This document shows, piece by piece, positions 1 to 9,102 of a DNA stretch of 38,839 nt. The translations under genes were made by a program, and so were the position numbers. This DNA comes from Veillonella sp. GTDB taxonomy: Bacteria > Bacillota_C > Negativicutes > Veillonellales > Veillonellaceae. The notes under the pieces are model-generated. The model was given only the letters and a program-made list of their open reading frames with translations, searched no databases and was not told the origin of the DNA. The stretch is taken from positions 1-38,839 of the forward strand of contig JAGZGB010000006.1 in assembly GCA_018367495.1 (NCBI GenBank), given 5' to 3'. How positions within the stretch are numbered: the first letter of the stretch is position 1; each line of letters opens with the position of its first letter.

Positions 1-1
1 C

Positions 2-94
2 GAAGTTATGCGCCGTGGTGTTGTTCGTCGTGCTAAATTGTACTACTTACGTAACCTTACTGGTAAAGCTGCTCGTATTCGCGAAAAACGCTAA
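2..94 (+). CDS. rplS: 50S ribosomal protein L19, C-terminal end (partial)
   Basis: Only the last 30 codons and the TAA stop are present; the start lies before the window. The visible residues, rich in Arg and Lys and ending with [10 protein letters not shown], match the conserved C-terminus of bacterial ribosomal protein L19, which sits at the interface of the 30S and 50S subunits. The order rplS followed by ylqF and rnhB is common in Firmicutes and supports the call. A strong terminator follows 8 bases after the stop, so rplS is the last gene of its transcript. Confidence 0.9.
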   Translation, partial: EVMRRGVVRRAKLYYLRNLTGKAARIREKR

Positions 95-101
95 TGTTCA
101 T

Positions 102-132
102 AAAAGGCTGCCGTTGGCAGCCTTTTATTTTT
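102..132 (+). terminator. Rho-independent terminator of rplS
   Basis: A perfect 11-bp stem (102-112 with 116-126, AAAAGGCTGCC and its complement) closes on a GTT loop and is followed by a T-rich run. It ends the ribosomal protein transcript and lies only about 30 bases before the ylqF start. Confidence 0.9.
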
Positions 133-140
133 GCTAAAAT
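114..140 (+). promoter_or_regulatory. Possible ylqF promoter overlapping the rplS terminator
   Basis: An extended -10 element TGCTAAAAT (132-140) follows a -35-like TTGGCA (114-119) with a short 15-base spacer. The -35 candidate lies inside the terminator 3' arm. Transcription would begin near 147, just before the ylqF Shine-Dalgarno. The match is imperfect; the alternative is read-through from rplS. Confidence 0.35.
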
Positions 141-161
141 TTAGATATGAAAGGAAATACT

Positions 162-1067
162 ATGGCAGATTCACCTATCGTACATTGGTTCCCTGGACAT
201 ATGGCAAAAGCCACACGTATGATTACGGAGTATATCAAAAAGGTAGACGTAGTTATCGAGTTACTAGATGCGCGTATTCCGCGTTCTAGTGCAAACCCTG
301 TAATCACTGAACTCGTTGGTCAGAAGCCTCATATCGTACTGTTAAATAAAGTAGATTTAGCAGATCCTAAAGCAACAAAGGAATGGACTGAATTCTTTAC
401 TAAACAAGGTATCACAGTACTAGCTATCGATTCTAAGTCTGGCAAGGGCAATAAGAAGTTAATATCTACGGTAGAGCGTTTGAGCAAACCTATCATCGAT
501 CGTTGGGTAGCTAAAGGTATTCGTAGCCGTTCTGTACGTACTATTATTTTAGGTATTCCTAACGTTGGTAAATCTACATTGATTAACTCCTTAGCTGGCT
601 CCGCAGCAACACGTACAGCTAACAAGGCTGGTCATACACGTGGTCAACAATGGGTTAAGATCGGTAAAAACCTTGAACTACTTGATACACCAGGCGTATT
701 ATGGCCTAAATTAGAGGATCAACGCGCAGCGGCTCGCCTTGCTATGACGGGTGCTGTTTCTGATGATGTGTATGATTTAGAGCATGTCATTAAACAATTA
801 ATTAATCACTTATTGACGAATACACCAAATATTTTGGTAGAACGTTATAAATTAAAAGAAGAAGAGATGACGGATGTGGATACTATTCTTGAAAGCATCG
901 GTCGTCGTCGTGGTTGTCTCGTTAGTGGTGGCGTAGTAGACTTTGATAAAGCACGCCGCATTATCTTGCAAGACTACCGCAATACTAAACTAGGTACAAT
1001 TACTCTCGATAAAGTTGATGAAGAACCATACAATCCTGAAAACGGTGAGGACACACAAAATGGATAA
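162..1067 (+). CDS. ylqF: Ribosome biogenesis GTPase YlqF/RbgA
   Basis: This is a circularly permuted GTPase of about 301 residues that assists late 50S subunit assembly in the cytoplasm. The permuted order is plain: the G4 motif NKVD comes first (about residues 62-65), then the G1 P-loop GIPNVGKST (about 131-139), then G3 DTPG (about 175-178). The N-terminal segment with WFPGHMAKA and the C-terminal part fit RbgA. An in-frame ATG at 147 lacks a ribosome binding site. The ATG at 162 has AAGGAAA five bases upstream and is preferred. The gene overlaps rnhB by 8 bases, so the two are probably translationally coupled. Its place after rplS is the usual Firmicutes order. Confidence 0.93.
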   Translation: MADSPIVHWFPGHMAKATRMITEYIKKVDVVIELLDARIPRSSANPVITELVGQKPHIVLLNKVDLADPKATKEWTEFFTKQGITVLAIDSKSGKGNKKLISTVERLSKPIIDRWVAKGIRSRSVRTIILGIPNVGKSTLINSLAGSAATRTANKAGHTRGQQWVKIGKNLELLDTPGVLWPKLEDQRAAARLAMTGAVSDDVYDLEHVIKQLINHLLTNTPNILVERYKLKEEEMTDVDTILESIGRRRGCLVSGGVVDFDKARRIILQDYRNTKLGTITLDKVDEEPYNPENGEDTQNG

Positions 1068-1857
1068 GGATACATTTAGTAAATTAAAAGTGGCAGATAT
1101 AAAAGCACTTTTTGAAACTGAACAAGCCTTAGAGATTTTGCCATTGGCTCAAGAGGATACTCGTAGTTCTGTACAAAAATTGGCTGCTTCCTACATTAAG
1201 CGCCAAGAAAAAGAGTTAAAAGAACAACAACGCCTCATGAGCATGTATGACTATGAAGGTATGTTCTACGATCAAGGTATGTATCATGTAGCTGGTGTCG
1301 ACGAGGTTGGTCGTGGCCCTATTGCAGGACCTGTAACGGTAGTTGCCGTTATATTGCCGCCTATGACATTAATTCCAGGTTTGAATGACTCTAAAAAGCT
1401 AACTGAAGAAAAGCGTGAAATCCTCTACGATATCATCATGAAAGAAGCCGTAGCCGTGAGCTGTATTTCCTATGGTCCAGAAAAGATTGATGAGCTCAAT
1501 ATCTACGAAGCAACGCGACAAGCTATGTATGAGGCGATTCGAACTCTCAGCATACCCGCTGAAGCCGTAGTGGCTGATGCTATGAAATTGCCTGATTTGA
1601 CGATTCCTGTGGAGTCCATAATTAAGGGTGATAGTAAAAGTGCTAATATTGCTGCTGCATCCATCATTGCAAAGGTTACGCGAGATCGATATATGAAGAG
1701 CCTTGATGACAAATACCCTGGTTACGGATTTGGTATTCATAAAGGCTATTATACTGAGTTACATAAAGAAGCTGTTGAACAACAAGGTGTAACACCACTA
1801 CATCGCAAGAGCTTTGAACCTATTAAATCTATCGTTCGTTGGGTTAAACCTGAGTGA
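1060..1857 (+). CDS. rnhB: Ribonuclease HII
   Basis: The product of about 265 residues cleaves the RNA strand of RNA-DNA hybrids and removes single ribonucleotides misincorporated in DNA. The RNase HII signature is VDEVGRGPIAGPV, with the metal ligands Asp81 and Glu82. It is followed by the LNDSKKLTEEKR and KGDSKSANIAAASIIAKVTRD motifs and by GFGIHKGY. About 70 residues precede the catalytic domain, as in the longer Firmicutes RnhB proteins. The ATG at 1060 has GGTGAGG upstream and overlaps the end of ylqF by 8 bases. A strong terminator follows the gene, closing a ylqF-rnhB unit. Confidence 0.93.
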   Translation: MDKDTFSKLKVADIKALFETEQALEILPLAQEDTRSSVQKLAASYIKRQEKELKEQQRLMSMYDYEGMFYDQGMYHVAGVDEVGRGPIAGPVTVVAVILPPMTLIPGLNDSKKLTEEKREILYDIIMKEAVAVSCISYGPEKIDELNIYEATRQAMYEAIRTLSIPAEAVVADAMKLPDLTIPVESIIKGDSKSANIAAASIIAKVTRDRYMKSLDDKYPGYGFGIHKGYYTELHKEAVEQQGVTPLHRKSFEPIKSIVRWVKPE

Positions 1858-1906
1858 TTATATTAAATTAAATTTATCATACAAATTGAATATAGTTTAT
1901 AACCGT

Positions 1907-1953
1907 AAAGAGGTTCCTATTGGTCACCGATGTGACTATTAGGAACCTCTTTT
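1907..1953 (+). terminator. Terminator after rnhB
   Basis: A 13-bp perfect stem (1907-1919 with 1940-1952) encloses a second small stem GTCAC/GTGAC (1923-1927 with 1932-1936), then a short T run. The 218-base gap to yraN otherwise shows no gene. No convincing -35/-10 pair was seen in the remaining AT-rich part. Confidence 0.85.
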
Positions 1954-2075
1954 GTATTTACTTTCAGTGCCTCCATATTTTACGCTACAAGTAAGTATTG
2001 CTTGTTGAATGTTTAGAGATAATTTAGATAAACATGTGAGTCATTGTAACTGGCAATGTGACATAGGAGGTACAT

Positions 2076-2474
2076 ATGAAAACGATTAGTACGGGTAAAG
2101 CATTCAATGAACTGGATTCCAAGGAACTTGGAAAATGGGGTGAACGGGTAGCTATTAAATATATTGAAAAAATAGGCCTTACTGTAGTAGATACAAATTA
2201 TCGAACCCGATTAGGAGAAATCGATATTATTGCTAAACGTGATTTAGTGTATCACTTTATTGAAATTAAAGCCCGTCGAGGAATGCAGCATGGATTGGCT
2301 CGAGAGGCGGTAACCAAAAAGAAACAAAAGCATATTAAACGGGCAGCCATGTTATTTTTGTATGATCTACATCAGAAAAGACGGCGCTGGAAAGAGTTAT
2401 CCTTTGATGTAATCGAAGTGTACTTGCATGAAGACTTTCAAAGTTCTATTCATTATTTGCCGCAGTGCTTTTAG
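2076..2474 (+). CDS. yraN: YraN/UPF0102 family nuclease-like protein
   Basis: This is a 132-residue member of the UPF0102 (YraN) family, which has a restriction-endonuclease-like fold; its cellular role is not settled. The conserved core is visible: GERVAIKYIEKIG near the N-terminus, then GEIDIIAKRD and HFIEIKARRG, which carry the family's Asp, Glu and Lys residues. The start ATG has a strong TAGGAGG upstream. The gene lies just before comM and dprA, as in many bacteria, which suggests a role in DNA processing but does not prove it. It ends 11 bases before the comM start. Confidence 0.88.
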   Translation: MKTISTGKAFNELDSKELGKWGERVAIKYIEKIGLTVVDTNYRTRLGEIDIIAKRDLVYHFIEIKARRGMQHGLAREAVTKKKQKHIKRAAMLFLYDLHQKRRRWKELSFDVIEVYLHEDFQSSIHYLPQCF

Positions 2475-2485
2475 AGAGGTTACCT

Positions 2486-4066
2486 ATGTATGCAAAACTA
2501 TATGGAGCCACCTTATATGGCATAGATGGATGCATTATTACGGTAGAGGTCGATATATCTCAAGGTTTACCTGTATTTGATATGGTAGGACTGCCTAATC
2601 AGTCCGTAAAGGAAGCTCGGGAACGTGTGAGGGCGGCTATTAAAAATAGTGGCTATGACTTCCCTATGAGGCGTATCGTAGTCAATCTAGCACCTGCTAC
2701 AATTCGTAAAAGTAGCGCAGGACTCGATTTAGCGATTGCTTTAGGGGTTCTCATTGCATCGGGACAGATAAAGGGGCGTAAAGCTAATATTTCAGCTTTA
2801 TTGAATAGATGTTTATTTATGGGTGAGCTAGCCTTAGATGGTTCACTGCTACCTACCTTTGGAACCTTGGCGATGTCATTGGCAGGGTTAGAAGCTAATT
2901 ACTCTACAATATATACAAGCGTAGAAAATGGAAATAATTTGAAAGCTATTCCAAATCTTACTATATATGGCGAGTCTTCATTACAAAATATTATTACCGT
3001 CTTAGAAGACCAGGTTAAATCTAAATCTATTTCAACTTCCAAAAAGGTAAAAATAGGGAAAAATCAAGATGAGATATTAACGGATACGATGGATAATAAA
3101 AACCATAATACTACGTATGATGTAGATTTTGGTGATGTACAAGGTCAAGAGCTTGGTAAACGGGCCATGCTCATTAGCGCTGCAGGACATCATCATTGTA
3201 TTATGATAGGTCCGCCCGGTGGTGGTAAAACGATGATGGCCGAACGATTACCGACCATATTGCCACCCATGACTTGGAATGAGATGGTTGAGGTAAGTCG
3301 CATCCAAGATGTGATTGGTTTACTTGGTGATAAGGGACTCGTTAAAACTAGGCCTTTTAGGCATCCACATCATACGGCGACTTTAGCGAGTATGGTGGGT
3401 GGAGGTATACAAGGACGCCCTGGGGAGGTCACACTTGCTCACGGTGGTGTTTTATTTATGGATGAAGCACCAGAGTTTCAGCGCCAAGTTATTGATGCCC
3501 TAAGGCAGCCTTTAGAGTCTCGCACAATTACTATCAATAGGTCTCAAGGTAATTATATGTATCCCGCCAATTTTATTTGTATATTGGCCGCAAATCCCTG
3601 TCCCTGTGGTTATTATCATGACCCACATAGGGAATGTATATGTTCTGAAACAATGGTTAAAAACTATCAGCAACGCTTGTCAGGGCCTATTATGGACCGC
3701 ATTGATTTACATATTCCCGTTGAAAGGCCTACACTAGAACAATTATTAGATAATTCGACGTCAACGATGACCAGTGAAAGTATGAAAGAACAAGTTGTTA
3801 TGGCAACTTCCATGCAACAGAAACGTTATGAAGGCCTAGATTTTAGCACTAATGGAGCCGTACCGCATAAGGCTATAGGTGAGCTTTGCCATATTACAGA
3901 TAAGGCTTGGAGTATATTAGGCAATATATTTGATCATTTTCATTTAAGTGGGCGTGCATTTGACCGAATTTTAAAGGTGTCTCGAACTATAGCTGATTTA
4001 CAAGGAAATGAAAAGGTAGAACCACAACATATTTCTGAAGCAATGTTATTTAGAACTGGAAAATAG
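2486..4066 (+). CDS. comM: ComM/YifB family Mg-chelatase-like AAA+ ATPase
   Basis: The protein of about 526 residues belongs to the YifB/ComM family. ComM is a hexameric helicase that promotes branch migration during natural transformation. The N-terminal ChlI domain (about residues 1-180) is followed by a variable linker, a Walker A motif GPPGGGKT (about 242-249) and Walker B VLFMDE (about 322-327). A cysteine cluster CPCGYYHDPHRECIC and the C-terminal Mg-chelatase domain come next. A longer reading frame begins at 2465. The ATG at 2486 has AGAGAGG six bases upstream and matches the family N-terminus (MYAKLYGATL). dprA begins 8 bases after its stop, so it is probably in one transcript with yraN, dprA, topA and trmFO. 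Confidence 0.92.
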   Translation: MYAKLYGATLYGIDGCIITVEVDISQGLPVFDMVGLPNQSVKEARERVRAAIKNSGYDFPMRRIVVNLAPATIRKSSAGLDLAIALGVLIASGQIKGRKANISALLNRCLFMGELALDGSLLPTFGTLAMSLAGLEANYSTIYTSVENGNNLKAIPNLTIYGESSLQNIITVLEDQVKSKSISTSKKVKIGKNQDEILTDTMDNKNHNTTYDVDFGDVQGQELGKRAMLISAAGHHHCIMIGPPGGGKTMMAERLPTILPPMTWNEMVEVSRIQDVIGLLGDKGLVKTRPFRHPHHTATLASMVGGGIQGRPGEVTLAHGGVLFMDEAPEFQRQVIDALRQPLESRTITINRSQGNYMYPANFICILAANPCPCGYYHDPHRECICSETMVKNYQQRLSGPIMDRIDLHIPVERPTLEQLLDNSTSTMTSESMKEQVVMATSMQQKRYEGLDFSTNGAVPHKAIGELCHITDKAWSILGNIFDHFHLSGRAFDRILKVSRTIADLQGNEKVEPQHISEAMLFRTGK

Positions 4067-4074
4067 GTGATACT

Positions 4075-5301
4075 ATGACTAGATATGACGACAACATTTA
4101 TATTGCAGGTTTACAAAGTTTATATAATATAGGGGCTACGTATGTAAGACGGTTCGTAGAAGACTTTGGATCTCCTTATGATGCATGGAAAGCTATTAAA
4201 GATGTGGAAAATTTAAAAGGGTATACATACCTCTCTGTAGGAGATAAACGTGCTATTGCAGCATCAGCTAAGGATGAAAAACTAGATTATATTATCCAAA
4301 AATTAGAAGAATATAAAATGGATGTTACGACCTTTCTAGATAAGGACTTTCCATCTATGTTAAACCAAATCTATAATCCACCAGCCATAGTATTTATGAG
4401 AGGTAATCGAGCTCTATTAGATAAAAGATTGAACCGTATTGCCATTGTAGGGGCGCGACGATGTTCATTATATGGTCGGAATGTGGCGAGAATGTTAGGC
4501 AAAGAACTAGGTAAATACAGTACCATAATTGTTAGTGGTGGTGCTCGTGGCATTGATTCTCATGGTCATGAAGGCTTACTTGCTAGTCAGGGGTATGGTA
4601 TTGTGGTTATGGGATGTGGATTAGATATAGTATATCCTAGAGAGAACTCAAAACTATTTGACAAAATAATGGCTAATAATGGTTTACTCATATCTGAATA
4701 TCCTCCAGGCACACCGCCATCGGCTAAACATTTCCCTGCACGTAACCGTATTATCAGTGGCCTTAGTCGAGGTGTTATCGTTGTAGAGGCTAAGTCTAGT
4801 AGTGGCTCTTTAATTACGGCAGATATGGCTGTTAGTGAAGGGCGTGATGTATTTGTAGTACCTTGTAATCTATTAGATCATACAGCGGATGGTAATAAGT
4901 TCCTTATGCGAAATGGTGCTTATGTATTGACTGGATATGAGGATATAGTTGAACAATATCATTTGACATTGCGTAACTTTTTCTCGAAAGAAGAGAAACT
5001 TTTACAGCCAAAGAAAATAGAAAATAATAATGTTAAAGAAGAAGATTCATTAAGTAACACATGTAAGGGTGTTGATAGTCATGGCTCGTCTATGTTAAGC
5101 TTTAGTTTGGATAAGAGTTTGATATTGAGTGAAATACCTCATGATCGATGTATTACTGTTAGTGATATTTTGAAAGCAACTCATATTCCATTACAAGAAC
5201 TGCAGCCCTTATTACTGGAGTTAGAGTTAGAAGGGGCTATAGAACATCAACCGCCGAGAGGCTATATTAACATGACTAGGAGTGATATACTTGTCCATTA
5301 A
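4075..5301 (+). CDS. dprA: DNA processing protein DprA
   Basis: DprA binds single-stranded DNA that enters during transformation and loads RecA on it. The 408-residue protein shows an N-terminal helical region, then the Rossmann-fold core with AIVGARRCS, VSGGARGID, VVMGCGLDIVYP, SEYPPGTPP and FPARNRIISGLS, and FVVPCN near the core's end. A charged linker follows (about residues 305-340). The last 70 residues form a winged-helix-like domain ending QPPRGYI, typical of the longer DprA proteins. The ATG has AGGTGAT upstream. Its end overlaps the proposed topA start by 11 bases. Confidence 0.94.
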   Translation: MTRYDDNIYIAGLQSLYNIGATYVRRFVEDFGSPYDAWKAIKDVENLKGYTYLSVGDKRAIAASAKDEKLDYIIQKLEEYKMDVTTFLDKDFPSMLNQIYNPPAIVFMRGNRALLDKRLNRIAIVGARRCSLYGRNVARMLGKELGKYSTIIVSGGARGIDSHGHEGLLASQGYGIVVMGCGLDIVYPRENSKLFDKIMANNGLLISEYPPGTPPSAKHFPARNRIISGLSRGVIVVEAKSSSGSLITADMAVSEGRDVFVVPCNLLDHTADGNKFLMRNGAYVLTGYEDIVEQYHLTLRNFFSKEEKLLQPKKIENNNVKEEDSLSNTCKGVDSHGSSMLSFSLDKSLILSEIPHDRCITVSDILKATHIPLQELQPLLLELELEGAIEHQPPRGYINMTRSDILVH

Positions 5302-7597
5302 ACGATCAATCGTTATTGGCGAGCCAAAAGCAGCTAGTACTAGTAAAGAAACAAAAAAGAAAAGTACTACAAAAGAGAGTACTACAATAAAACGTAAGGT
5401 CGCTAAAGAGGCTCTTACTCCTATGGGGATTGTACGAGATAAGTCTGTGTTACAAACCTCTGTTCCACCAGAGCAACGGGAACCTCGCGTATATAATCCT
5501 GAAGGCAAAGTATTGGTTATCGTAGAATCTCCTGCTAAATCTAAAACAATTGAAAAATTTTTAGGTCCAAACTATGTGGTAAAAGCAAGTATGGGCCATT
5601 TACGAGATTTGCCTAAATCTCAAATGGGTATCGACATAGAGCATGGATTTACTCCACGTTATAGCAATTTGGTGACCCGTAAAAAGGTTATTGATGAACT
5701 CGTTTCCTACGCCGATGACAGTAGTGCCGTATTACTTGCAACTGACCCTGACCGCGAAGGGGAAGCAATTTCTTGGCATTTGGCGTACATTCTTAATGTA
5801 GACCCTACGTCTACATGCCGCATTACATTTAACGAGATTACTAAGAATGCGGTAGCAGAGGCGCTAGAATCTCCACGTACTATCGATATGAACATGGTCG
5901 ATGCTCAACAAGCACGTCGTGTACTAGACCGTATCGTAGGCTATAAATTGAGCCCATTGCTTTGGAAAAAGGTATGTAAGGGCCTAAGCGCAGGACGTGT
6001 ACAGTCCGTAGCTGTTCGTCTTATCTGCGAACGAGAACGAGAAATTCAAGCCTTTGTTCCACAAGAGTACTGGACTATTGAAGGCAATTTTGAAACACCT
6101 AAAAAAGAGTCTTTCACTGCAGAATTAACTCATATTAAAGGTGAGAAAATAGATATTACTACTGAAAAAGATGCACAAGCTGTAGTAAATGCTATAGGTG
6201 GTGCTGATGCAGTAGTAACGAATGTGGAAAAACGCAAGCGCTCTCGTAAGGCGGCACCACCATTTACAACATCTACATTGCAACAAGATGGTGTTCGTAA
6301 GTTGAACTTTGGTGCAAAGCGTACCATGATGATTGCCCAACATCTATATGAAGGTTTAGAAATCGGTTCTTATGGTCATGTTGGTTTGATTACATACATG
6401 CGTACAGACTCTACGCGTATCTCCAAAGAGATGCAGGTTATGGCTAAGGACTATATTATTCGTAACTATGGTGAAGATTACTATCCATCTAAACCTAACA
6501 TGTATGGTGCTAAAGGTTCCGCCCAAGATGCCCATGAAGCGATTCGTCCTACATCTTTAGAGTTAACACCTAAGATGGTGGAGCCATTCTTGAGTCGTGA
6601 TGAGCTTAAGTTATATACATTGATTTGGAATCGTTTTATGGCGAGCCAAATGGCACCACAACAAAACGAATCTACTACTATTGAATTGACTGTTCATGAT
6701 GATTATACATTTAAAGCGACAGGCTCTCGTGTAATCTTCCCTGGTTTTAGTGCTGTCTATGAAGATGCGAAAAAAGAGGATGTTCCTCAATTGCCAGTTC
6801 TTAAGAAAAATGATGCTGCTCATACGGTAGAGGTATTGCCTGAACAACACTTCACGCAACCACCTCCACGTTATTCAGAAGCAAGTCTCATCAAAACACT
6901 AGAGGAGCTCGGAATTGGTCGTCCAAGTACATATGCACCAATTTTAGATACGATTGTGAGTCGTAACTATGTAGAGAATACGAATAAACAATTTGTTCCA
7001 ACAGAGCTAGGCTTTGTAGTGGTAGATTTCTTGATTGCATACTTCGAAAAAATCATCAATACCGGATTTACCCGTGATCTTGAAGACGAATTGGATGCTA
7101 TTGCATCTGGCAAGGATACATATCTAAAGGTATTGTCTGATTTCTATGAAGTATTCGGTAAAGAGCTAGAAGATGCGAGTGATGTAGATCGCATTGAAAT
7201 TGCATCCATGGAAAGTGATGAAACCTGTGAACTTTGTAATAGCCCAATGGTATATAAATTTGGTCGCTATGGTAAGTTCCTCGCATGTTCTAATTTCCCA
7301 GAATGTAAAAATACTAAACCTATTACCGTAGGTACAGGTGTAACTTGTCCTAAATGTAAGGAAGGGGAAATCGTAGAGCGTAAGTCTCGCCGTGGTCGTC
7401 TATTCTATGGCTGTAATCGATATCCACAATGTGACTTTACATTATGGGATAAACCAACCCATGATTTCTGTGAAACATGTGGTTCTATTATGGTTGAAAA
7501 GACATATAAAAATGGTACAACTAAAAAGTTCTGTTCCAATGAAACATGTCCAACTAGACCACCAAAGAAAACAAGAAAGAAAAAAAAGCGAAGCTAG
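5291..7597 (+). CDS. topA: DNA topoisomerase I (type IA), probably frameshifted at its 3' end
   Basis: This enzyme relaxes negative supercoils by passing DNA through a single-strand break. The Toprim residues are present: Glu79 in VIVESPAK, and Asp152 and Asp154 in ATDPDREGE. The catalytic Tyr369 lies in GLITYMRTDSTRIS. Cys4 zinc-ribbon units follow near the C-terminus (CELC..CSNFPEC, CPKC..CNRYPQC, CETC..C). The start chosen is TTG 5291, eight bases after AGGAG; a GTG at 5282 lies inside that site. About 70 Lys/Ser/Thr-rich residues precede the Toprim domain, unlike B. subtilis TopA, which starts almost at it. The frame stops at TAG 7595 after an A8 tract (7580-7587); one fewer A would add a 34-residue tail. 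See the separate entry. Confidence 0.93.
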   Translation: MSIKRSIVIGEPKAASTSKETKKKSTTKESTTIKRKVAKEALTPMGIVRDKSVLQTSVPPEQREPRVYNPEGKVLVIVESPAKSKTIEKFLGPNYVVKASMGHLRDLPKSQMGIDIEHGFTPRYSNLVTRKKVIDELVSYADDSSAVLLATDPDREGEAISWHLAYILNVDPTSTCRITFNEITKNAVAEALESPRTIDMNMVDAQQARRVLDRIVGYKLSPLLWKKVCKGLSAGRVQSVAVRLICEREREIQAFVPQEYWTIEGNFETPKKESFTAELTHIKGEKIDITTEKDAQAVVNAIGGADAVVTNVEKRKRSRKAAPPFTTSTLQQDGVRKLNFGAKRTMMIAQHLYEGLEIGSYGHVGLITYMRTDSTRISKEMQVMAKDYIIRNYGEDYYPSKPNMYGAKGSAQDAHEAIRPTSLELTPKMVEPFLSRDELKLYTLIWNRFMASQMAPQQNESTTIELTVHDDYTFKATGSRVIFPGFSAVYEDAKKEDVPQLPVLKKNDAAHTVEVLPEQHFTQPPPRYSEASLIKTLEELGIGRPSTYAPILDTIVSRNYVENTNKQFVPTELGFVVVDFLIAYFEKIINTGFTRDLEDELDAIASGKDTYLKVLSDFYEVFGKELEDASDVDRIEIASMESDETCELCNSPMVYKFGRYGKFLACSNFPECKNTKPITVGTGVTCPKCKEGEIVERKSRRGRLFYGCNRYPQCDFTLWDKPTHDFCETCGSIMVEKTYKNGTTKKFCSNETCPTRPPKKTRKKKKRS

Positions 7598-7691
7598 TGA
7601 AGAAACTGTAAAAGAATCTAAAGAATCTGAAAAATCTAAAGAATCTAAAAAGTCTAGCAAAGATAAAAAAGAGGAAACAACAGTTGAATAA
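7587..7691 (+). other. Out-of-frame continuation of topA (C-terminal Lys/Ser/Glu tail)
   Basis: Reading continues in the frame entered by dropping one A from the A8 tract at 7580-7587. It gives [20 protein letters not shown] and then 14 more residues of the same composition, ending at TAA 7689-7691. The stop would overlap the trmFO start by 8 bases, like the other tight junctions in this run. The stretch has no other explanation as a gene. It could reflect a sequencing error, a real frameshift, or slippage on the A tract in RNA polymerase or the ribosome. Confidence 0.7.
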
Positions 7692-9000
7692 TAAAAATGT
7701 TATTATTATTGGTGCGGGCCTAGCAGGTTCTGAGGCGGCTTGGCAACTTGCTAATCGTGGCATTCATGTAGACTTATATGAAATGCGCCCCGTGAAGAGT
7801 TCTCCTGCGCACCAAACAGACCAATTTGCAGAGCTCGTATGTAGTAACTCCTTGCGCGCTGGTAATATTGAAAATGCAGTAGGTCTTTTAAAAGAAGAAA
7901 TGCGTCGTTTAGGCTCCATTATTATGGAATGTGCTGATGCAACTGCTGTACCTGCCGGTGGTGCCTTGGCCGTTGATCGTCATTTGTTTAGTGAAATGGT
8001 GACTGAGAAGGTAAAGGGACATCCTAATATTACAGTTCACAATGAAGAGGTAACTGAGATTCCTGTTGAAGGCACTGTTATCTTTGCTTCTGGTCCCCTT
8101 ACATCTGAGGCATTAGGGGATAAGATTAAAGAATTAACTGGTGAAACAGGATTTTACTTCTACGATGCAGCAGCACCTATTATTACAGCAGAATCTTTGA
8201 ATTATGATAAAGTATTTGCTGCTTCTCGTTATGATAAGGGCGATGCAGATTACCTTAACTGTCCTATGACAGAAGAAGAATATAAAGCATTCTGGCATGA
8301 GCTCACTACGGCTGAAGCTGTACAGCCGAAGGATTTTGAAAAGGAGATCTACTTTGAAGGGTGTATGCCTGTAGAAATTATGGCTAGCCGTGGGGAAGAC
8401 ACATTGCGCTATGGTCCACTTAAACCAGTTGGTTTAGTAGATAAACGGACTAATGAGGAATCTTATGCAGTAGTACAACTGCGTAAGGAGAACAAAGAAG
8501 GTACCATGTTTAATTTGGTAGGCTTCCAAACTCATTTAAAATGGGGCGAACAAAAGCGTGTGTTTGGTATGATTCCAGGTCTAGAAAATGCTGAATTCGT
8601 TCGTTATGGCGTTATGCACCGCAATACGTATATTAACTCTCCTGAGTTATTGAATCATGCGTTCCAACTTAAAAAGGAACCACGTCTATTCTTCGCTGGT
8701 CAAATGACAGGCGTAGAAGGTTATTTAGAATCTGCTGCTAGTGGTCTTATGGTAGGTTTACAAGTGGATCGTTATTTAGAGGAACGTCCATTTATAGAGT
8801 TCCCTAAAACTACAGCTATTGGTTCTCTCAGCCACTACGTATCTAACTATGAAGGATCTAATTTCCAACCTATGAATGTCAATTTTGGTATTATGGATCC
8901 ATGGCCACAAAGAATACGTAAGAAAAAAGAGAAAAATGCTCTTATCGCTAATCGTGCATTAGAAGAACTAGATACATTAAAAGCTAAAGAAAATTTATAA
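7684..9000 (+). CDS. trmFO: FAD/folate-dependent tRNA (uracil-54-C5)-methyltransferase TrmFO
   Basis: TrmFO makes ribothymidine at position 54 of tRNA using methylenetetrahydrofolate and FAD. The 438-residue protein begins with the FAD-binding fold [15 protein letters not shown], followed by [13 protein letters not shown] and LVCSNSLR, whose Cys is the family's conserved catalytic residue. Later motifs include [28 protein letters not shown] and [17 protein letters not shown]. The start is TTG 7684 with GAGGAAAC upstream. No in-frame ATG lies near the N-terminus, and the FAD motif starts within ten residues. It follows topA as in B. subtilis. A convergent terminator ends it. Confidence 0.95.
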   Translation: MNNKNVIIIGAGLAGSEAAWQLANRGIHVDLYEMRPVKSSPAHQTDQFAELVCSNSLRAGNIENAVGLLKEEMRRLGSIIMECADATAVPAGGALAVDRHLFSEMVTEKVKGHPNITVHNEEVTEIPVEGTVIFASGPLTSEALGDKIKELTGETGFYFYDAAAPIITAESLNYDKVFAASRYDKGDADYLNCPMTEEEYKAFWHELTTAEAVQPKDFEKEIYFEGCMPVEIMASRGEDTLRYGPLKPVGLVDKRTNEESYAVVQLRKENKEGTMFNLVGFQTHLKWGEQKRVFGMIPGLENAEFVRYGVMHRNTYINSPELLNHAFQLKKEPRLFFAGQMTGVEGYLESAASGLMVGLQVDRYLEERPFIEFPKTTAIGSLSHYVSNYEGSNFQPMNVNFGIMDPWPQRIRKKKEKNALIANRALEELDTLKAKENL

Positions 9001-9057
9001 GCTTTGATCTAAAAAATAAATTGCTCAATACTATATGAGTTTTTAAGACTTATAAAG

Positions 9058-9101
9058 AAAAATCCTTCATTCAAAGGGAAGCCAATGAATGAAGGATTTT
9101 T
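9058..9101. terminator. Bidirectional terminator between trmFO and lgt
   Basis: A 15-bp perfect stem (9058-9072 with 9087-9101) around the core ATCCTTCATTC, with A and T runs at both ends, lies between two convergent genes and can serve both strands. Confidence 0.9.
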
Positions 9102-9102
9102 A

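Noticed and set aside
147..161. ATG 147 as the start of ylqF
   Set aside because: It has no ribosome binding site. AAGGAAA lies at 151-157, ideally placed for ATG 162.
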